Source: Ariolimax columbianus
Taxonomy: Eukaryota; Mollusca; Gastropoda; Stylommatophora; Arionidae
Reading direction: 5' to 3'
Assembly (NCBI GenBank): GCA_036924085.1
Contig: JAVGWX010000011.1
Span: forward strand, 92,383,819-92,447,818
Length of the DNA: 64,000 bases
Under the pieces are notes generated by a model, which saw only the letters and a list, made by a program, of their open reading frames with translations, made no database searches and was not told the origin of the DNA. Shown piece by piece: positions 11,601-24,700 of this stretch. Numbering within the stretch: position 1 is the stretch's first letter; each line of letters begins with the position of its first letter. A program made the translations under genes and the position numbers.

Positions 11601-14600
11601 TGGAAGGGTTGGTGTTTCTCTGATTTAGTGAGATGGCTGGTTGGTGTTTCTCTGCTTGAGTGAGAGGGTTGGTGTTTCTCTGCTTGTGTGAGAGGGCTGG
11701 TTGGTGTTTCTCTTTTTGAATGAGAGGGCTGATTAGTGTTTTTCTGCTTGTGTCGGCTGGTTGGTGTTTCTCTGCTTGTGTGGGCTGGTTAGTGTTTCTC
11801 TGCTGGAGTGAGAGGGCTGATTGGTGTCTCTCTGCTTGTGTGGACTGGTTTGTGTTTCTCTGTTTGAGTGAGTGGGCTGGTTGGTGTTTCTCTGTTTGTG
11901 TGGTCTGGTTTGTGTTTCTCTGCTTGAGTGAGAGGGCTGATTGGTGTTTCTCTGCTTGTGTGGGCTGGTTGATGTTTCTCTGCTTGAGCGAGATGGCTTG
12001 TTAGTGTTTCTCTGCTTGAGTGGGCTAGTTTGAGTTTCTCTGCTTTAGTGGGATAGTTGCTGTTTCTCTGCTTGAGTGAAAGGGCTGGTTGGTGTTTCTC
12101 TGCTTAAGTGAGAGGGCTGGTTGGTGTTTCTCTGCTTGAGTGGGCTAATTGTTGTTTCTCTGCTTGAGGGGGCTGGTTGGTGTTTCTCTGCTTGAGTGGG
12201 AGGGTTGGTGTTTCTCTGCTTTAGTGAGAGGGCTGGTTGGTGTTTCTCTGCTTGAGAGAGAAGGCTGGTTGGTGTTTCTCTGCTTGAGTGAGAGGGCTGG
12301 TTGGTGTTTCTCTGCTTGAGTGAGAGGGCTGGTTTGTGTTTCTCTGCTTGAGTGAGAGGGCTGGTTGGTGTTTCTCTGCTTGAGTGAGAGGGATGGTTGG
12401 TGTTTCTCTGCTTGTGTGGGATGGCTGGTTGGTGTTTCTTTGCTTGAGTGGGCTGGTTTGTGTTTCTCTGCTTGTGTGGGCTGGTTTGTGTTTCTCTGCT
12501 TGAGTGAGAGTGCTGATTGGTGTTTCTCTGCTTGTGTGGGCTGGTTGATGTTTCTCTGCTTGAGCGAGAGGGCTTGTTGGTGTTTCTCTGCTTGAGTGGG
12601 CTAGTTGGAGTTTCTCTGCTTGACTAAGCTAGTTGGTGTTTCTCTGCTGGAGTGAGAGGGCTTGTTGGTGTTTCTCTGCTTAAGTGAGAAGGCTGGTTGG
12701 TGTTCTTCTGCTTGAGTGGGCTAGTTGGTGTTTCTCTGCTTGATTGGGCTGGTTTGTGTTTCTCTACTTGAGTGAGAGTGCTGATTGGTGTTTCTCTGCT
12801 TGTGTGGGCTGGTTGATGTTTCTCTGCTTGAGCGAGAGGGCTGGTTGGTGTTTATCTGCTTGAGTGGGCTAGTTCGTGTTTCTCTGCTTGAGTGGGCTAG
12901 TTGGTGTTTCTGTGCTTGAGTGGGAGGGTTGGTGTTTTTCTGCTTGAGTGAGAGGGCTGGTTGGTGTTTCTCTGCTTGAGTGAGAGGGATGGTTTGTGTT
13001 TCTCTGCTTGACAGAGAGGGCTGGTTGGTGTTTCTCTGCTTGAGTAAGAGGGCTGGTTGGTGTTTCTCTGCTTGAGTGAGAGGCCTGGTTGGGGTTTCTC
13101 TGCTTGTGTGGGAGGGCTGGTGTTTCTCTGCTTGTGTGAGAGGGCTGGTTGGTGTTTCTCTGCTTGTGTGGGAGGGTGGTTTGTGTTTCTCTGCTTGTGT
13201 GAGAGGGCTGGTTGGTGTTTCTCTGCTTTAGTGGGCTAGTTGGTGTTTTTCTGCTTGAGTGAGAGGGTTGGTGTTTCTCTGCTTGTGTGAGAGGGCTGGT
13301 TGGTGTTTCTCTGCTTGAGTGAGAGGACTGATTGGTGTTTCTCTGCTTGTGTGGGCTGGTTGGTGTTTCTATGCTTGTGTGGGCTGGTTAGTGTTTCTCT
13401 GCTTGAGTGAGAGGGCTGATTGGTGTTTCTCTGCTTTTGTGGGCTAGTTGGTGTTTCTCTGAATGAGTGAGTGGGCTGGTTGGTGTTTCTGTGCTTGTGT
13501 GGGCTGGTTGGTGTGTCTCTGCTTGAGTGAGAGCGCTGATTGGTGTTTCTCTGCTTGAGTGAGAGGGCTGATTGGTGTTTCTCTGCTTATGTGGGCTTGT
13601 TGGTGTTTCTCTGCTTGAGTGGGCTAGTTTGTGTTTCTCTGCTCGAGTGAGAGGGCTGGTTGGTGTTTTTCAGCTTAAGTGAGAGGGCTGGTTGGTGTTT
13701 CTCTGCTCGAGTGGGCTAGTTGGTGTTTCTCTGCTTGAGTGGGCTAGTTGGTGTTTCTCTGCTTGAGTGAGAGGGCTGGTTTGTGTTTCTCTGTTTGAGT
13801 GAGAAGGCTGGTTGGTGTTTCTCTGCTTTAGTGAGAGGGCTGGTTTGTGTTTCTCTGCTTGAGTGAGAGGGCTGGTTGGTGTTTCTCTGCTTGAGTGAGA
13901 GGGCTGTTGGTGTTTCTCTGCTTGTGTGGTAGGGCTGGTTGGTGTTTCTCTGATTTAGTGAGAGGGCTGGTTGGTGTTTCTCTGCTTGAGTGAGAGGGTT
14001 GGTTGATGTTTCTCTGCTTGTGTTGAAGGGTTAGTGTTTCTCTGCTTGAGTGAGAGGGCTGGTTGGTGTTTCTCTGCTTGCTTGGAAGGGTTTGTGTTTC
14101 TCTGCTTGAGTGAGAGGGCTGGTTGGTGTTTCTCTGCTTGCGTGAGAGGGCTGGTTGATGTTTCTCTGCTTGTGTGGAAGGGTTGGTGTTTCTCTGCTTG
14201 TGTGGAAGGGTTGGTGTTTCTGTGCTTGTGTGGAAGGGTTGGTGTTTCTCTGCTTGAGTGAGAGGGCTGGTTGGTGTTTCTCTGCTTGAGCGAGAGGGCT
14301 TGTTGGTGTTTCTCTGCTTGAGTGGGCTAGTTGGAGTTTCTCTGCTTGAGTGGGCTAGTTGGTGTTTCTCTGCTTGAGTGAGAGGGCTTGTTTATGTTTC
14401 TCTGCTTAAGTGAGAGGGCTGGTTGGTGTTCCTCTGCTTGAGTGGGCTAGTTGGTATTTCTCTGCTTGATTGGGCTGGTTTGTGTTTCTCTGCTTGAGTG
14501 AGAGTGCTGACTGGTGTTTCTCTGCTTGTGTGGGCTGGATGATGTTTCTCTGCTTGAGCGAGAGAGCTGATTGGTGTTTCTCTGCTTGAGTGGGCTAGTT

Positions 14601-16320
14601 GGTGTTTCTCTGCTTGAGTGGGCTAGTTGGTGTTTCTCTGCTTGAGTGGGAGGGTTGGTGTTTCTCTGCTTGAGTGAGAGGGCTGGTTGGTGTTTCTCTG
14701 CTTGAGTGAGAGGGATGGTTTGTGTTTCTCTGCTTGACAGAGAGGGCTGGTTGGTGTTTCTCTGCTTGAGTAAGAGGGCTGGTTGGTGTTTCTCTGCTTG
14801 TGTGGCAGGGTGGTTTGTGTTTCTCTGCTTGAGTGAGAGGGCTGATTGGTGTTTCTCTGCTTAAGTGGACTGGTTGATGTTTCTCTGCTTGAGCGAGAGG
14901 GCTTGTTGGTGTTTCTCTGCTTGAGTGGGCTAGTTGGTGTTTCTCTGCTTGAGTGGGCTAGTTTCTGTTTCTCTGCTCGAGTGAAAGGGCTGGTTGGTGT
15001 TTTTCAGCGTAAGTGAGAGGGCTGGTTGGTGTTTCTCTGCTCGAGTGGGCTAGTTGGTGTTTCTCTGCTTGAGTGGGCTAGTTGGTGTTTCTCTGCTTGA
15101 GTGAGAGGGCTGGTTGGTGTTTTTCTGCTTGAGTGAGAAGGCTGGTTGGTGTTTCTCTGCTTGAGTGAGAGGGCTGGTTTGTGTTTCTCTGCTTGAGTGA
15201 GAGGACATGTTGGTGTTTCTCTGCTTGAGTGAGAGGGCTGGTTGGTGTTTCTCTGCTCGTGTGGTAGGGCTGGTTGGTGTTTCTCTGATTTAGTGAGAGG
15301 GCTGGTTGTGTTTCTCTGCTTGAGTGAGAGGGTTGGTGTTTCTCTGCTTTTGTGAGAGGGCTGGTTGGTGTTTCTCTGCTTGCGTGAGAGGGCTGGTTGA
15401 TGTTTCTCTGCTTGTGTGGAAGGGTTGGTGTTTCTCTGCTTGAGTGAGAGGGCTGGTTGGTGTTTCTCTGCTTGCGTGGAAGGGTTTGTGTTTCTCTGCT
15501 TGAGTGAGATCGCTGGTTGGTGTTTCTCTGCTTGCGTGAGAGGGCTGGTTGATGTTTCTCTGCTTGTGTGGAAGGGTTGGTGTTTCTCTGCTTGTGTGGA
15601 AGGGTTGGTGTTTCTCTGCTTGTGTGGAAGGGTTGGTGTTTCTCTGCTTGAGTGAGAGGGCTGGTTGGTGTTTCTTTGCTTGCGTGAGAGGGCTGGTTGA
15701 TGTTTCTCTGCTTGAGTGGGCTAGTTGGTGTTTCTCTGCTTGAGTGAGAAGGCTGGTTGGTGTTTCTCTGATTTAGTGAGAGGGCTGGTTGGTGTTTCTC
15801 TGCTTGAGTGAGAGGGTTGGTGTTTCTCTGCTTGTGTGAGAGGGCTGGTTAGTGTTTCTCTGCTTGAGTGAGAGGGCTGATTAGTGTTTCTCTGCTTGTG
15901 TCGGCTGGTTGGTTTTTCTCTGCTTGTGTGGGCTGGTTAGTGTTTCTCTGCTTGAGTGAGAGGGCTGGTTGGTGTTTCTCTGCTTTAGTGGGCTAGTTGG
16001 TGTTTTTCTGCTTGAGTGAGAGGGTTGGTGTTTCTCTGCTTGTGTGAGAGGGCTGGTTTGTGTTTCTCTGCTTGTGTGAGAGGGCTGGTTTGTGTTTCTC
16101 TGCTTGAGTGAGAGGGCTGATTGGTGTTTCTCTGCTTGTGTGGGCTGGTTGGTGTTTCTCTGCTTGTGTGGGATGGTTTGTGTTTCTCTGCTTGAGTAAG
16201 AGTGCTGATTGGTGTTTCTCTGCTTGTGTGGGCTGGTTGATGTTTCTCTGCTTGAGCGAGAGGGCTGGTTGGTGTTTATCTGCTTGAGTGGGCTAGTTGG
16301 TGTGTCTCTGCTTGAGTGGG
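5694..16320 (+). repeat. Satellite higher-order block II (10,627-bp unit)
   Basis: This is the full higher-order unit seen most completely: its start recurs at 16,321 (shift 10,627 bp). Internally it has two related subunits. The segment at 5,694 recurs in a slightly variant form about 4,302 bp later (aligned ends 6,479 and 10,781), and then comes a distinct section from about 13,600 to 16,300 with its own monomer order (markers at 14,034 and 15,416). Monomer variants such as CAGCTTAAG and GCTCGAGTG serve as landmarks. Confidence 0.88.
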
Positions 16321-19300
16321 CTAGTGTGTGTTTCTCTGCTTGAGTGAGAGGGCTTGTTGGTGTTTTTCTGCTTTATTGGGCTGGTTTGTGTTTCTCTGCT
16401 TGAGTGAGAGTGCTGATTGGTGTTTCTCTGCTTGTGTGGGCTGGTTGGTGTTTCTCTGCTTGAGCGAGAGGGCTGGTTGGTGTTTATCTGCTTGAGTGGG
16501 AGGGATGGTTGGTGTTTCTCTGCTTGACAGAGATTGCTGGTTGGTGTTTCTCTGCTTGAGTAAGAGGGCTGGTTGGTGTTTCTCTGCTTGAGTGAGAGGC
16601 CTGGTTGGTGTTTCTCTGCTTGTGTGGGAGGGCTGGTGTTTCTCTGCTTGTGTGAGAGGGCTGGTTGGTGTTTCTCTGCTTATGTGGGAGGGTGGTTTGT
16701 GTTTCTCTGCTTGTGTGAGAGGGCTGGTTGGTGTTTCTCTGCTTGAGTGGGCTAGTTGGTGTTTTTCTGCTTGAGTGAGAGGGTTTGTGTTTCTCTGCTT
16801 ATGTGAGAGGGCTGGTTGGTGTTTCTCTGCTTGAGTGAGAGGGCTGATTGGTGTTTCTCTGCTCGTGTGGGCTGGTTGGTGTTTCTCTGCTTGTGTGGGC
16901 TGGTTAGTGTTTCTCTGCTTGAGTGAGAGGGCTGATTGGTGTTTCTCTGCTTGTGTGGGCTGGTTTGTGTTTGTCTGATTTAGTGAGTGGGCTGGTTGGT
17001 GTTTCTGTGCTTGTGTGGGCTGGTTGGTGTGTCTCTGCTTGAGTGAGAGGGCTGATTGGTGTTTCTCTGCTTGAGTGAAAGGGCTGATTGGTGTTTCTCT
17101 GCTCATGTGGGCTGGTTGATGTTTCTCTGCTTGAGCGAGAGGGCTTGTTGGTGTTTCTCTGCTTGAGTGGGCTAGTTGGTGTTTCTCTGCTCGAGTGAGA
17201 GGGCTGGTTGGTGTTTTTCAGCTTAAGTGAGAGGGCTGGTTGGTGTTTCTCTGCTCGAGTGGGCTAGTTGGTGTTTCTCTGCTTGAGTGGGCTAGTTGGT
17301 GTTTCTCTGCTTGAGTGGGCTAGTTGGTGTTTCTTTGCTTGAGTGAGAAAGCTGGTTGGTGTTTCTCTGCTTGAGTGAGAAGGCTGGTTGGTGTTTCTCT
17401 GCTTTAGTGAGAGGGCTGGTTTGTGTTTCTCTGATTTAGTGAGAGGGCTGGTTGGTGTTTCTCTGCTTGAGTTAGAGGGTAGGTGTTTCTCTGCTTGCGT
17501 GAGAGGGCTGGTTGGTGTTTCTCTGCTTGCGTGGAAGGGTTGGTGTTTCTCTGCTTGAGTGAGAGGGCTGGTTGGTGTTTCTCTGCTTGCGTGAGAGGGC
17601 TGATTGATGTTTCTCTGCTTGTGTGGAAGGGTTGGTGTTTCTCTGCTTGTGTGGAAGGGTTGGTATTTCTCTGCTTGAGTGAGAGGGCTGGTTGGTGTTT
17701 CTCTGCTTGCGTGAGAGGGCTTGTTGATGTTTCTTTGCTTGTGTGGAAGGGTTGGTGTTTCTCTGCTTGAGTGAGAGGGCTGGTTGGTGTTTCTCTGCTT
17801 GCGTGGACGGGTTGGTGTTTCTCTGCTTGAGTGAGAGGGCTGGTTTGTGTTTCTCTGCTTGCGTGAGAGGGCTGGTTGAATTTTCTCTGCTTGTGTGGAA
17901 GGGTTGGTGTTTCTCTGCTTGTGTGGAAGGGTTGGTGTTTCTCTGCTTGAGTGGGAAGGCTGGTTGGTGTTTCTCTGATTTAGTGAGAGGGCTGGTTGGT
18001 GTTTCTCTGCTTGAGTGAGAGGGTTCGTGTTTCTCTGCTTGTGTGAGAGGGCTGGTTGGTGTTTCTCTGTTTGAATGAGAGGGCTGATTAGTGTTTTTCT
18101 GCTTGTGTCGGCTGGTTGGTGTTTCTCTGCTTGTGTGGGCTGGTTAGTGTTTCTCTGCTTGAGTGAGAGGGCTGATTGGTGTCTCTCTGCTTGTGTGGAC
18201 TGGTTTGTGTTTCTCTGCTTGAGTGAGTGGGCTGGTTGGTGTTTCTCTGTTTGTGTGGGCTGGTTTGTGTTTCTCTGCTTGAGTGAGAGGGCTGATTGGT
18301 GTTTCTCTGCTTGTGTGGGCTGGTTGATGTTTCTCTGCTTGAGCGAGATGGCTTGTTAGTGTTTCTCTGCTTGAGTGGGCTAGTTTGAGTTTCTCTGCTT
18401 TAGTGGGATAGTTGCTGTTTCTCTGCTTGAGTGAGAGGGCTGGTTGGTGTTTCTCTGCTTGAGTGGGCTAGTTGGTGTTTCTCTGCTTGAGGGGGCTGGT
18501 TGGTGTTTCTCTGCTTGAGTGGGAAGTTTGGTGTTTCTCTGCTTTAGTGAGAGGGCTGGTTGGTGTTTCTCTGCTTGAGAGAGAAGGCTGGTTGGTGTTT
18601 CTCTGCTTGAGTGAGAGGGCTGGTTTGTGTTTCTCTGCTTTAGTGAGAGGGCTGGTTGGTGTTTCTCTGCTTGAGTGAGAGGGCTGGTTGGTGTTTCTCT
18701 GCTTGTGTGGGATGGCTGGTTGGTGTTTCTCTGCTTGAGTGGGCTGGTTTGTGTTTCTCTGCTTGTGTGGGCTGGTTTGTGTTTCTCTGCTTGAGTGAGA
18801 GTGCTGATTGGTGTTTCTCTGCTTGTGTGGGCTGGTTGATGTTTCTCTGCTTGAGCGAGAGGGCTTGTTGGTGTTTCTCTGCTTGAGTGGGCTAGTTGGA
18901 GTTTCTCTGCTTGACTAAGCTAGTTGGTGTTTCTCTGCTTGAGTGAGAGGGCTTGTTGGTGTTTCTCTGCTTAAGTGAGAGGGCTGGTTGGTGTTCTTCT
19001 GCTTGAGTGGGCTAGTNNNNNNNNNNNNNNNNNNNNNNNNNNNNNNNNNNNNNNNNNNNNNNNNNNNNNNNNNNNNNNNNNNNNNNNNNNNNNNNNNNNN
19101 NNNNNNNNNNNNNNNNAGCTTAAGTGAGAGGGCTGGTTGGTGTTTCTCTGCTCGAGTGGGCTAGTTGGTGTTTCTCTGCTTGAGTGGGCTAGTTGGTGTT
19201 TCTCTGCTTGAGTGAGAGGGCTGGTTTGTGTTTCTCTGTTTGAGTGAGAAGGCTGGTTGGTGTTTCTCTGCTTTAGTGAGAGGGCTGGTTTGTGTTTCTC

Positions 19301-21766
19301 TGCTTGAGTGAGAGGGCTGGTTGGTGTTTCTCTGCTTGAGTGAGAGGGCTGTTGGTGTTTCTCTGCTTGTGTGGTAGGGCTGGTTGGTGTTTCTCTGATT
19401 TAGTGAGAGGGCTGGTTGGTGTTTCTCTGCTTGAGTGAGAGGGTTGGTTGATGTTTCTCTGCTTGTGTTGAAGGGTTAGTGTTTCTCTGCTTGAGTGAGA
19501 GGGCTGGTTGGTGTTTCTCTGCTTGCTTGGAAGGGTTTGTGTTTCTCTGCTTGAGTGAGAGGGCTGGTTGGTGTTTCTCTGCTTGCGTGAGAGGGCTGGT
19601 TGATGTTTCTCTGCTTGTGTGGAAGGGTTGGTGTTTCTCTGCTTGTGTGGAAGGGTTGGTGTTTCTGTGCTTGTGTGGAAGGGTTGGTGTTTCTCTGCTT
19701 GAGTGAGAGGGCTGGTTGGTGTTTCTCTGCTTGAGCGAGAGGGCTTGTTGGTGTTTCTCTGCTTGAGTGGGCTAGTTGGAGTTTCTCTGCTTGAGTGGGC
19801 TAGTTGGTGTTTCTCTGCTTGAGTGAGAGGGCTTGTTTATGTTTCTCTGCTTAAGTGAGAGGGCTGGTTGGTGTTCCTCTGCTTGAAGTGGGCTAGTTGG
19901 TATTTCTCTGCTTGATTGGGCTGGTTTGTGTTTCTCTGCTTGAGTGAGAGTGCTGACTGGTGTTTCTCTGCTTGTGTGGGCTGGATGATGTTTCTCTGCT
20001 TGAGCGAGAGAGCTGATTGGTGTTTCTCTGCTTGAGTGGGCTAGTTGGTGTTTCTCTGCTTGAGTGGGCTAGTTGGTGTTTCTCTGCTTGAGTGGGAGGG
20101 TTGGTGTTTCTCTGCTTGAGTGAGAGGGCTGGTTGGTGTTTCTCTGCTTGAGTGAGAGGGATGGTTTGTGTTTCTCTGCTTGACAGAGAGGGCTGGTTGG
20201 TGTTTCTCTGCTTGAGTAAGAGGGCTGGTTGGTGTTTCTCTGCTTGTGTGGCAGGGTGGTTTGTGTTTCTCTGCTTGAGTGAGAGGGCTGATTGGTGTTT
20301 CTCTGCTTAAGTGGACTGGTTGATGTTTCTCTGCTTGAGCGAGAGGGCTTGTTGGTGTTTCTCTGCTTGAGTGGGCTAGTTGGTGTTTCTCTGCTTGAGT
20401 GGGCTAGTTTCTGTTTCTCTGCTCGAGTGAAAGGGCTGGTTGGTGTTTTTCAGCGTAAGTGAGAGGGCTGGTTGGTGTTTCTCTGCTCGAGTGGGCTAGT
20501 TGGTGTTTCTCTGCTTGAGTGGGCTAGTTGGTGTTTCTCTGCTTGAGTGAGAGGGCTGGTTGGTGTTTTTCTGCTTGAGTGAGAAGGCTGGTTGGTGTTT
20601 CTCTGCTTGAGTGAGAGGGCTGGTTTGTGTTTCTCTGCTTGAGTGAGAGGACATGTTGGTGTTTCTCTGCTTGAGTGAGAGGGCTGGTTGGTGTTTCTCT
20701 GCTCGTGTGGTAGGGCTGGTTGGTGTTTCTCTGATTTAGTGAGAGGGCTGGTTGTGTTTCTCTGCTTGAGTGAGAGGGTTGGTGTTTCTCTGCTTTTGTG
20801 AGAGGGCTGGTTGGTGTTTCTCTGCTTGCGTGAGAGGGCTGGTTGATGTTTCTCTGCTTGTGTGGAAGGGTTGGTGTTTCTCTGCTTGAGTGAGAGGGCT
20901 GGTTGGTGTTTCTCTGCTTGCGTGGAAGGGTTTGTGTTTCTCTGCTTGAGTGAGATCGCTGGTTGGTGTTTCTCTGCTTGCGTGAGAGGGCTGGTTGATG
21001 TTTCTCTGCTTGTGTGGAAGGGTTGGTGTTTCTCTGCTTGTGTGGAAGGGTTGGTGTTTCTCTGCTTGTGTGGAAGGGTTGGTGTTTCTCTGCTTGAGTG
21101 AGAGGGCTGGTTGGTGTTTCTTTGCTTGCGTGAGAGGGCTGGTTGATGTTTCTCTGCTTGAGTGGGCTAGTTGGTGTTTCTCTGCTTGAGTGAGAAGGCT
21201 GGTTGGTGTTTCTCTGATTTAGTGAGAGGGCTGGTTGGTGTTTCTCTGCTTGAGTGAGAGGGTTGGTGTTTCTCTGCTTGTGTGAGAGGGCTGGTTAGTG
21301 TTTCTCTGCTTGAGTGAGAGGGCTGATTAGTGTTTCTCTGCTTGTGTCGGCTGGTTGGTTTTTCTCTGCTTGTGTGGGCTGGTTAGTGTTTCTCTGCTTG
21401 AGTGAGAGGGCTGGTTGGTGTTTCTCTGCTTTAGTGGGCTAGTTGGTGTTTTTCTGCTTGAGTGAGAGGGTTGGTGTTTCTCTGCTTGTGTGAGAGGGCT
21501 GGTTTGTGTTTCTCTGCTTGTGTGAGAGGGCTGGTTTGTGTTTCTCTGCTTGAGTGAGAGGGCTGATTGGTGTTTCTCTGCTTGTGTGGGCTGGTTGGTG
21601 TTTCTCTGCTTGTGTGGGATGGTTTGTGTTTCTCTGCTTGAGTAAGAGTGCTGATTGGTGTTTCTCTGCTTGTGTGGGCTGGTTGATGTTTCTCTGCTTG
21701 AGCGAGAGGGCTGGTTGGTGTTTATCTGCTTGAGTGGGCTAGTTGGTGTGTCTCTGCTTGAGTGGG
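16321..21766 (+). repeat. Satellite higher-order block III, interrupted by an assembly gap
   Basis: Before the gap the block matches block II with a shift of 10,627 bp (18,886 against 8,259). After the gap it matches with a shift of only 5,445 bp (19,479 against 14,034). The missing part corresponds to 8,390-13,671 of block II. A single-base insertion near 19,887 (GCTTGAAGTGGG), absent from both other copies, lies soon after the gap and may be a consensus error. Confidence 0.88.
19017..19116. other. Assembly gap (100 N)
   Basis: Exactly 100 unknown bases, a conventional placeholder length. Neighbouring higher-order units predict about 5,282 bp of satellite here. The flanks are ordinary array sequence: GGGCTAGT on the left and AGCTTAAGTGAG on the right. 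Confidence 0.99.
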
Positions 21767-24700
21767 CTAGTGTGTGTTTCTCTGCTTGAGTGAGAGGGCT
21801 TGTTGGTGTTTTTCTGCTTTATTGGGCTGGTTTGTGTTTCTCTGCTTGAGTGAGAGTGCTGATTGGTGTTTCTCTGCTTGTGTGGGCTGGTTGGTGTTTC
21901 TCTGCTTGAGCGAGAGGGCTGGTTGGTGTTTATCTGCTTGAGTGGGAGGGATGGTTGGTGTTTCTCTGCTTGACAGAGATTGCTGGTTGGTGTTTCTCTG
22001 CTTGAGTAAGAGGGCTGGTTGGTGTTTCTCTGCTTGAGTGAGAGGCCTGGTTGGTGTTTCTCTGCTTGTGTGGGAGGGCTGGTGTTTCTCTGCTTGTGTG
22101 AGAGGGCTGGTTGGTGTTTCTCTGCTTATGTGGGAGGGTGGTTTGTGTTTCTCTGCTTGTGTGAGAGGGCTGGTTGGTGTTTCTCTGCTTGAGTGGGCTA
22201 GTTGGTGTTTTTCTGCTTGAGTGAGAGGGTTTGTGTTTCTCTGCTTATGTGAGAGGGCTGGTTGGTGTTTCTCTGCTTGAGTGAGAGGGCTGATTGGTGT
22301 TTCTCTGCTCGTGTGGGCTGGTTGGTGTTTCTCTGCTTGTGTGGGCTGGTTAGTGTTTCTCTGCTTGAGTGAGAGGGCTGATTGGTGTTTCTCTGCTTGT
22401 GTGGGCTGGTTTGTGTTTGTCTGATTTAGTGAGTGGGCTGGTTGGTGTTTCTGTGCTTGTGTGGGCTGGTTGGTGTGTCTCTGCTTGAGTGAGAGGGCTG
22501 ATTGGTGTTTCTCTGCTTGAGTGAAAGGGCTGATTGGTGTTTCTCTGCTCATGTGGGCTGGTTGATGTTTCTCTGCTTGAGCGAGAGGGCTTGTTGGTGT
22601 TTCTCTGCTTGAGTGGGCTAGTTGGTGTTTCTCTGCTCGAGTGAGAGGGCTGGTTGGTGTTTTTCAGCTTAAGTGAGAGGGCTGGTTGGTGTTTCTCTGC
22701 TCGAGTGGGCTAGTTGGTGTTTCTCTGCTTGAGTGGGCTAGTTGGTGTTTCTCTGCTTGAGTGGGCTAGTTGGTGTTTCTTTGCTTGAGTGAGAAAGCTG
22801 GTTGGTGTTTCTCTGCTTGAGTGAGAAGGCTGGTTGGTGTTTCTCTGCTTTAGTGAGAGGGCTGGTTTGTGTTTCTCTGATTTAGTGAGAGGGCTGGTTG
22901 GTGTTTCTCTGCTTGAGTTAGAGGGTAGGTGTTTCTCTGCTTGCGTGAGAGGGCTGGTTGGTGTTTCTCTGCTTGCGTGGAAGGGTTGGTGTTTCTCTGC
23001 TTGAGTGAGAGGGCTGGTTGGTGTTTCTCTGCTTGCGTGAGAGGGCTGATTGATGTTTCTCTGCTTGTGTGGAAGGGTTGGTGTTTCTCTGCTTGTGTGG
23101 AAGGGTTGGTATTTCTCTGCTTGAGTGAGAGGGCTGGTTGGTGTTTCTCTGCTTGCGTGAGAGGGCTTGTTGATGTTTCTTTGCTTGTGTGGAAGGGTTG
23201 GTGTTTCTCTGCTTGAGTGAGAGGGCTGGTTGGTGTTTCTCTGCTTGCGTGGACGGGTTGGTGTTTCTCTGCTTGAGTGAGAGGGCTGGTTTGTGTTTCT
23301 CTGCTTGCGTGAGAGGGCTGGTTGAATTTTCTCTGCTTGTGTGGAAGGGTTGGTGTTTCTCTGCTTGTGTGGAAGGGTTGGTGTTTCTCTGCTTGAGTGG
23401 GAAGGCTGGTTGGTGTTTCTCTGATTTAGTGAGAGGGCTGGTTGGTGTTTCTCTGCTTGAGTGAGAGGGTTCGTGTTTCTCTGCTTGTGTGAGAGGGCTG
23501 GTTGGTGTTTCTCTGTTTGAATGAGAGGGCTGATTAGTGTTTTTCTGCTTGTGTCGGCTGGTTGGTGTTTCTCTGCTTGTGTGGGCTGGTTAGTGTTTCT
23601 CTGCTTGAGTGAGAGGGCTGATTGGTGTCTCTCTGCTTGTGTGGACTGGTTTGTGTTTCTCTGCTTGAGTGAGTGGGCTGGTTGGTGTTTCTCTGTTTGT
23701 GTGGGCTGGTTTGTGTTTCTCTGCTTGAGTGAGAGGGCTGATTGGTGTTTCTCTGCTTGTGTGGGCTGGTTGATGTTTCTCTGCTTGAGCGAGATGGCTT
23801 GTTAGTGTTTCTCTGCTTGAGTGGGCTAGTTTGAGTTTCTCTGCTTTAGTGGGATAGTTGCTGTTTCTCTGCTTGAGTGAGAGGGCTGGTTGGTGTTTCT
23901 CTGCTTGAGTGGGCTAGTTGGTGTTTCTCTGCTTGAGGGGGCTGGTTGGTGTTTCTCTGCTTGAGTGGGAAGTTTGGTGTTTCTCTGCTTTAGTGAGAGG
24001 GCTGGTTGGTGTTTCTCTGCTTGAGAGAGAAGGCTGGTTGGTGTTTCTCTGCTTGAGTGAGAGGGCTGGTTTGTGTTTCTCTGCTTTAGTGAGAGGGCTG
24101 GTTGGTGTTTCTCTGCTTGAGTGAGAGGGCTGGTTGGTGTTTCTCTGCTTGTGTGGGATGGCTGGTTGGTGTTTCTCTGCTTGAGTGGGCTGGTTTGTGT
24201 TTCTCTGCTTGTGTGGGCTGGTTTGTGTTTCTCTGCTTGAGTGAGAGTGCTGATTGGTGTTTCTCTGCTTGTGTGGGCTGGTTGATGTTTCTCTGCTTGA
24301 GCGAGAGGGCTTGTTGGTGTTTCTCTGCTTGAGTGGGCTAGTTGGAGTTTCTCTGCTTGACTAAGCTAGTTGGTGTTTCTCTGCTTGAGTGAGAGGGCTT
24401 GTTGGTGTTTCTCTGCTTAAGTGAGAGGGCTGGTTGGTGTTCTTCTGCTTGAGTGGGCTAGTTGGTGTTTCTCTGCTTGATTGGGCTGGTTTGTGTTTCT
24501 CTACTTGAGTGAGAGTGCTGATTGGTGTTTCTCTGCTTGTGTGGGCTGGTTGATGTTTCTCTGCTTGAGCGAGAGGGCTGGTTGGTGTTTATCTGCTTGA
24601 GTGGGCTAGTTGGTGTTTCTCTGCTTGAGTGGGCTAGTTGGTGTTTCTGTGCTTGAGTGGGAGGGTTGGTGTTTCTCTGCTTGAGTGAGAGGGCTGGTTG

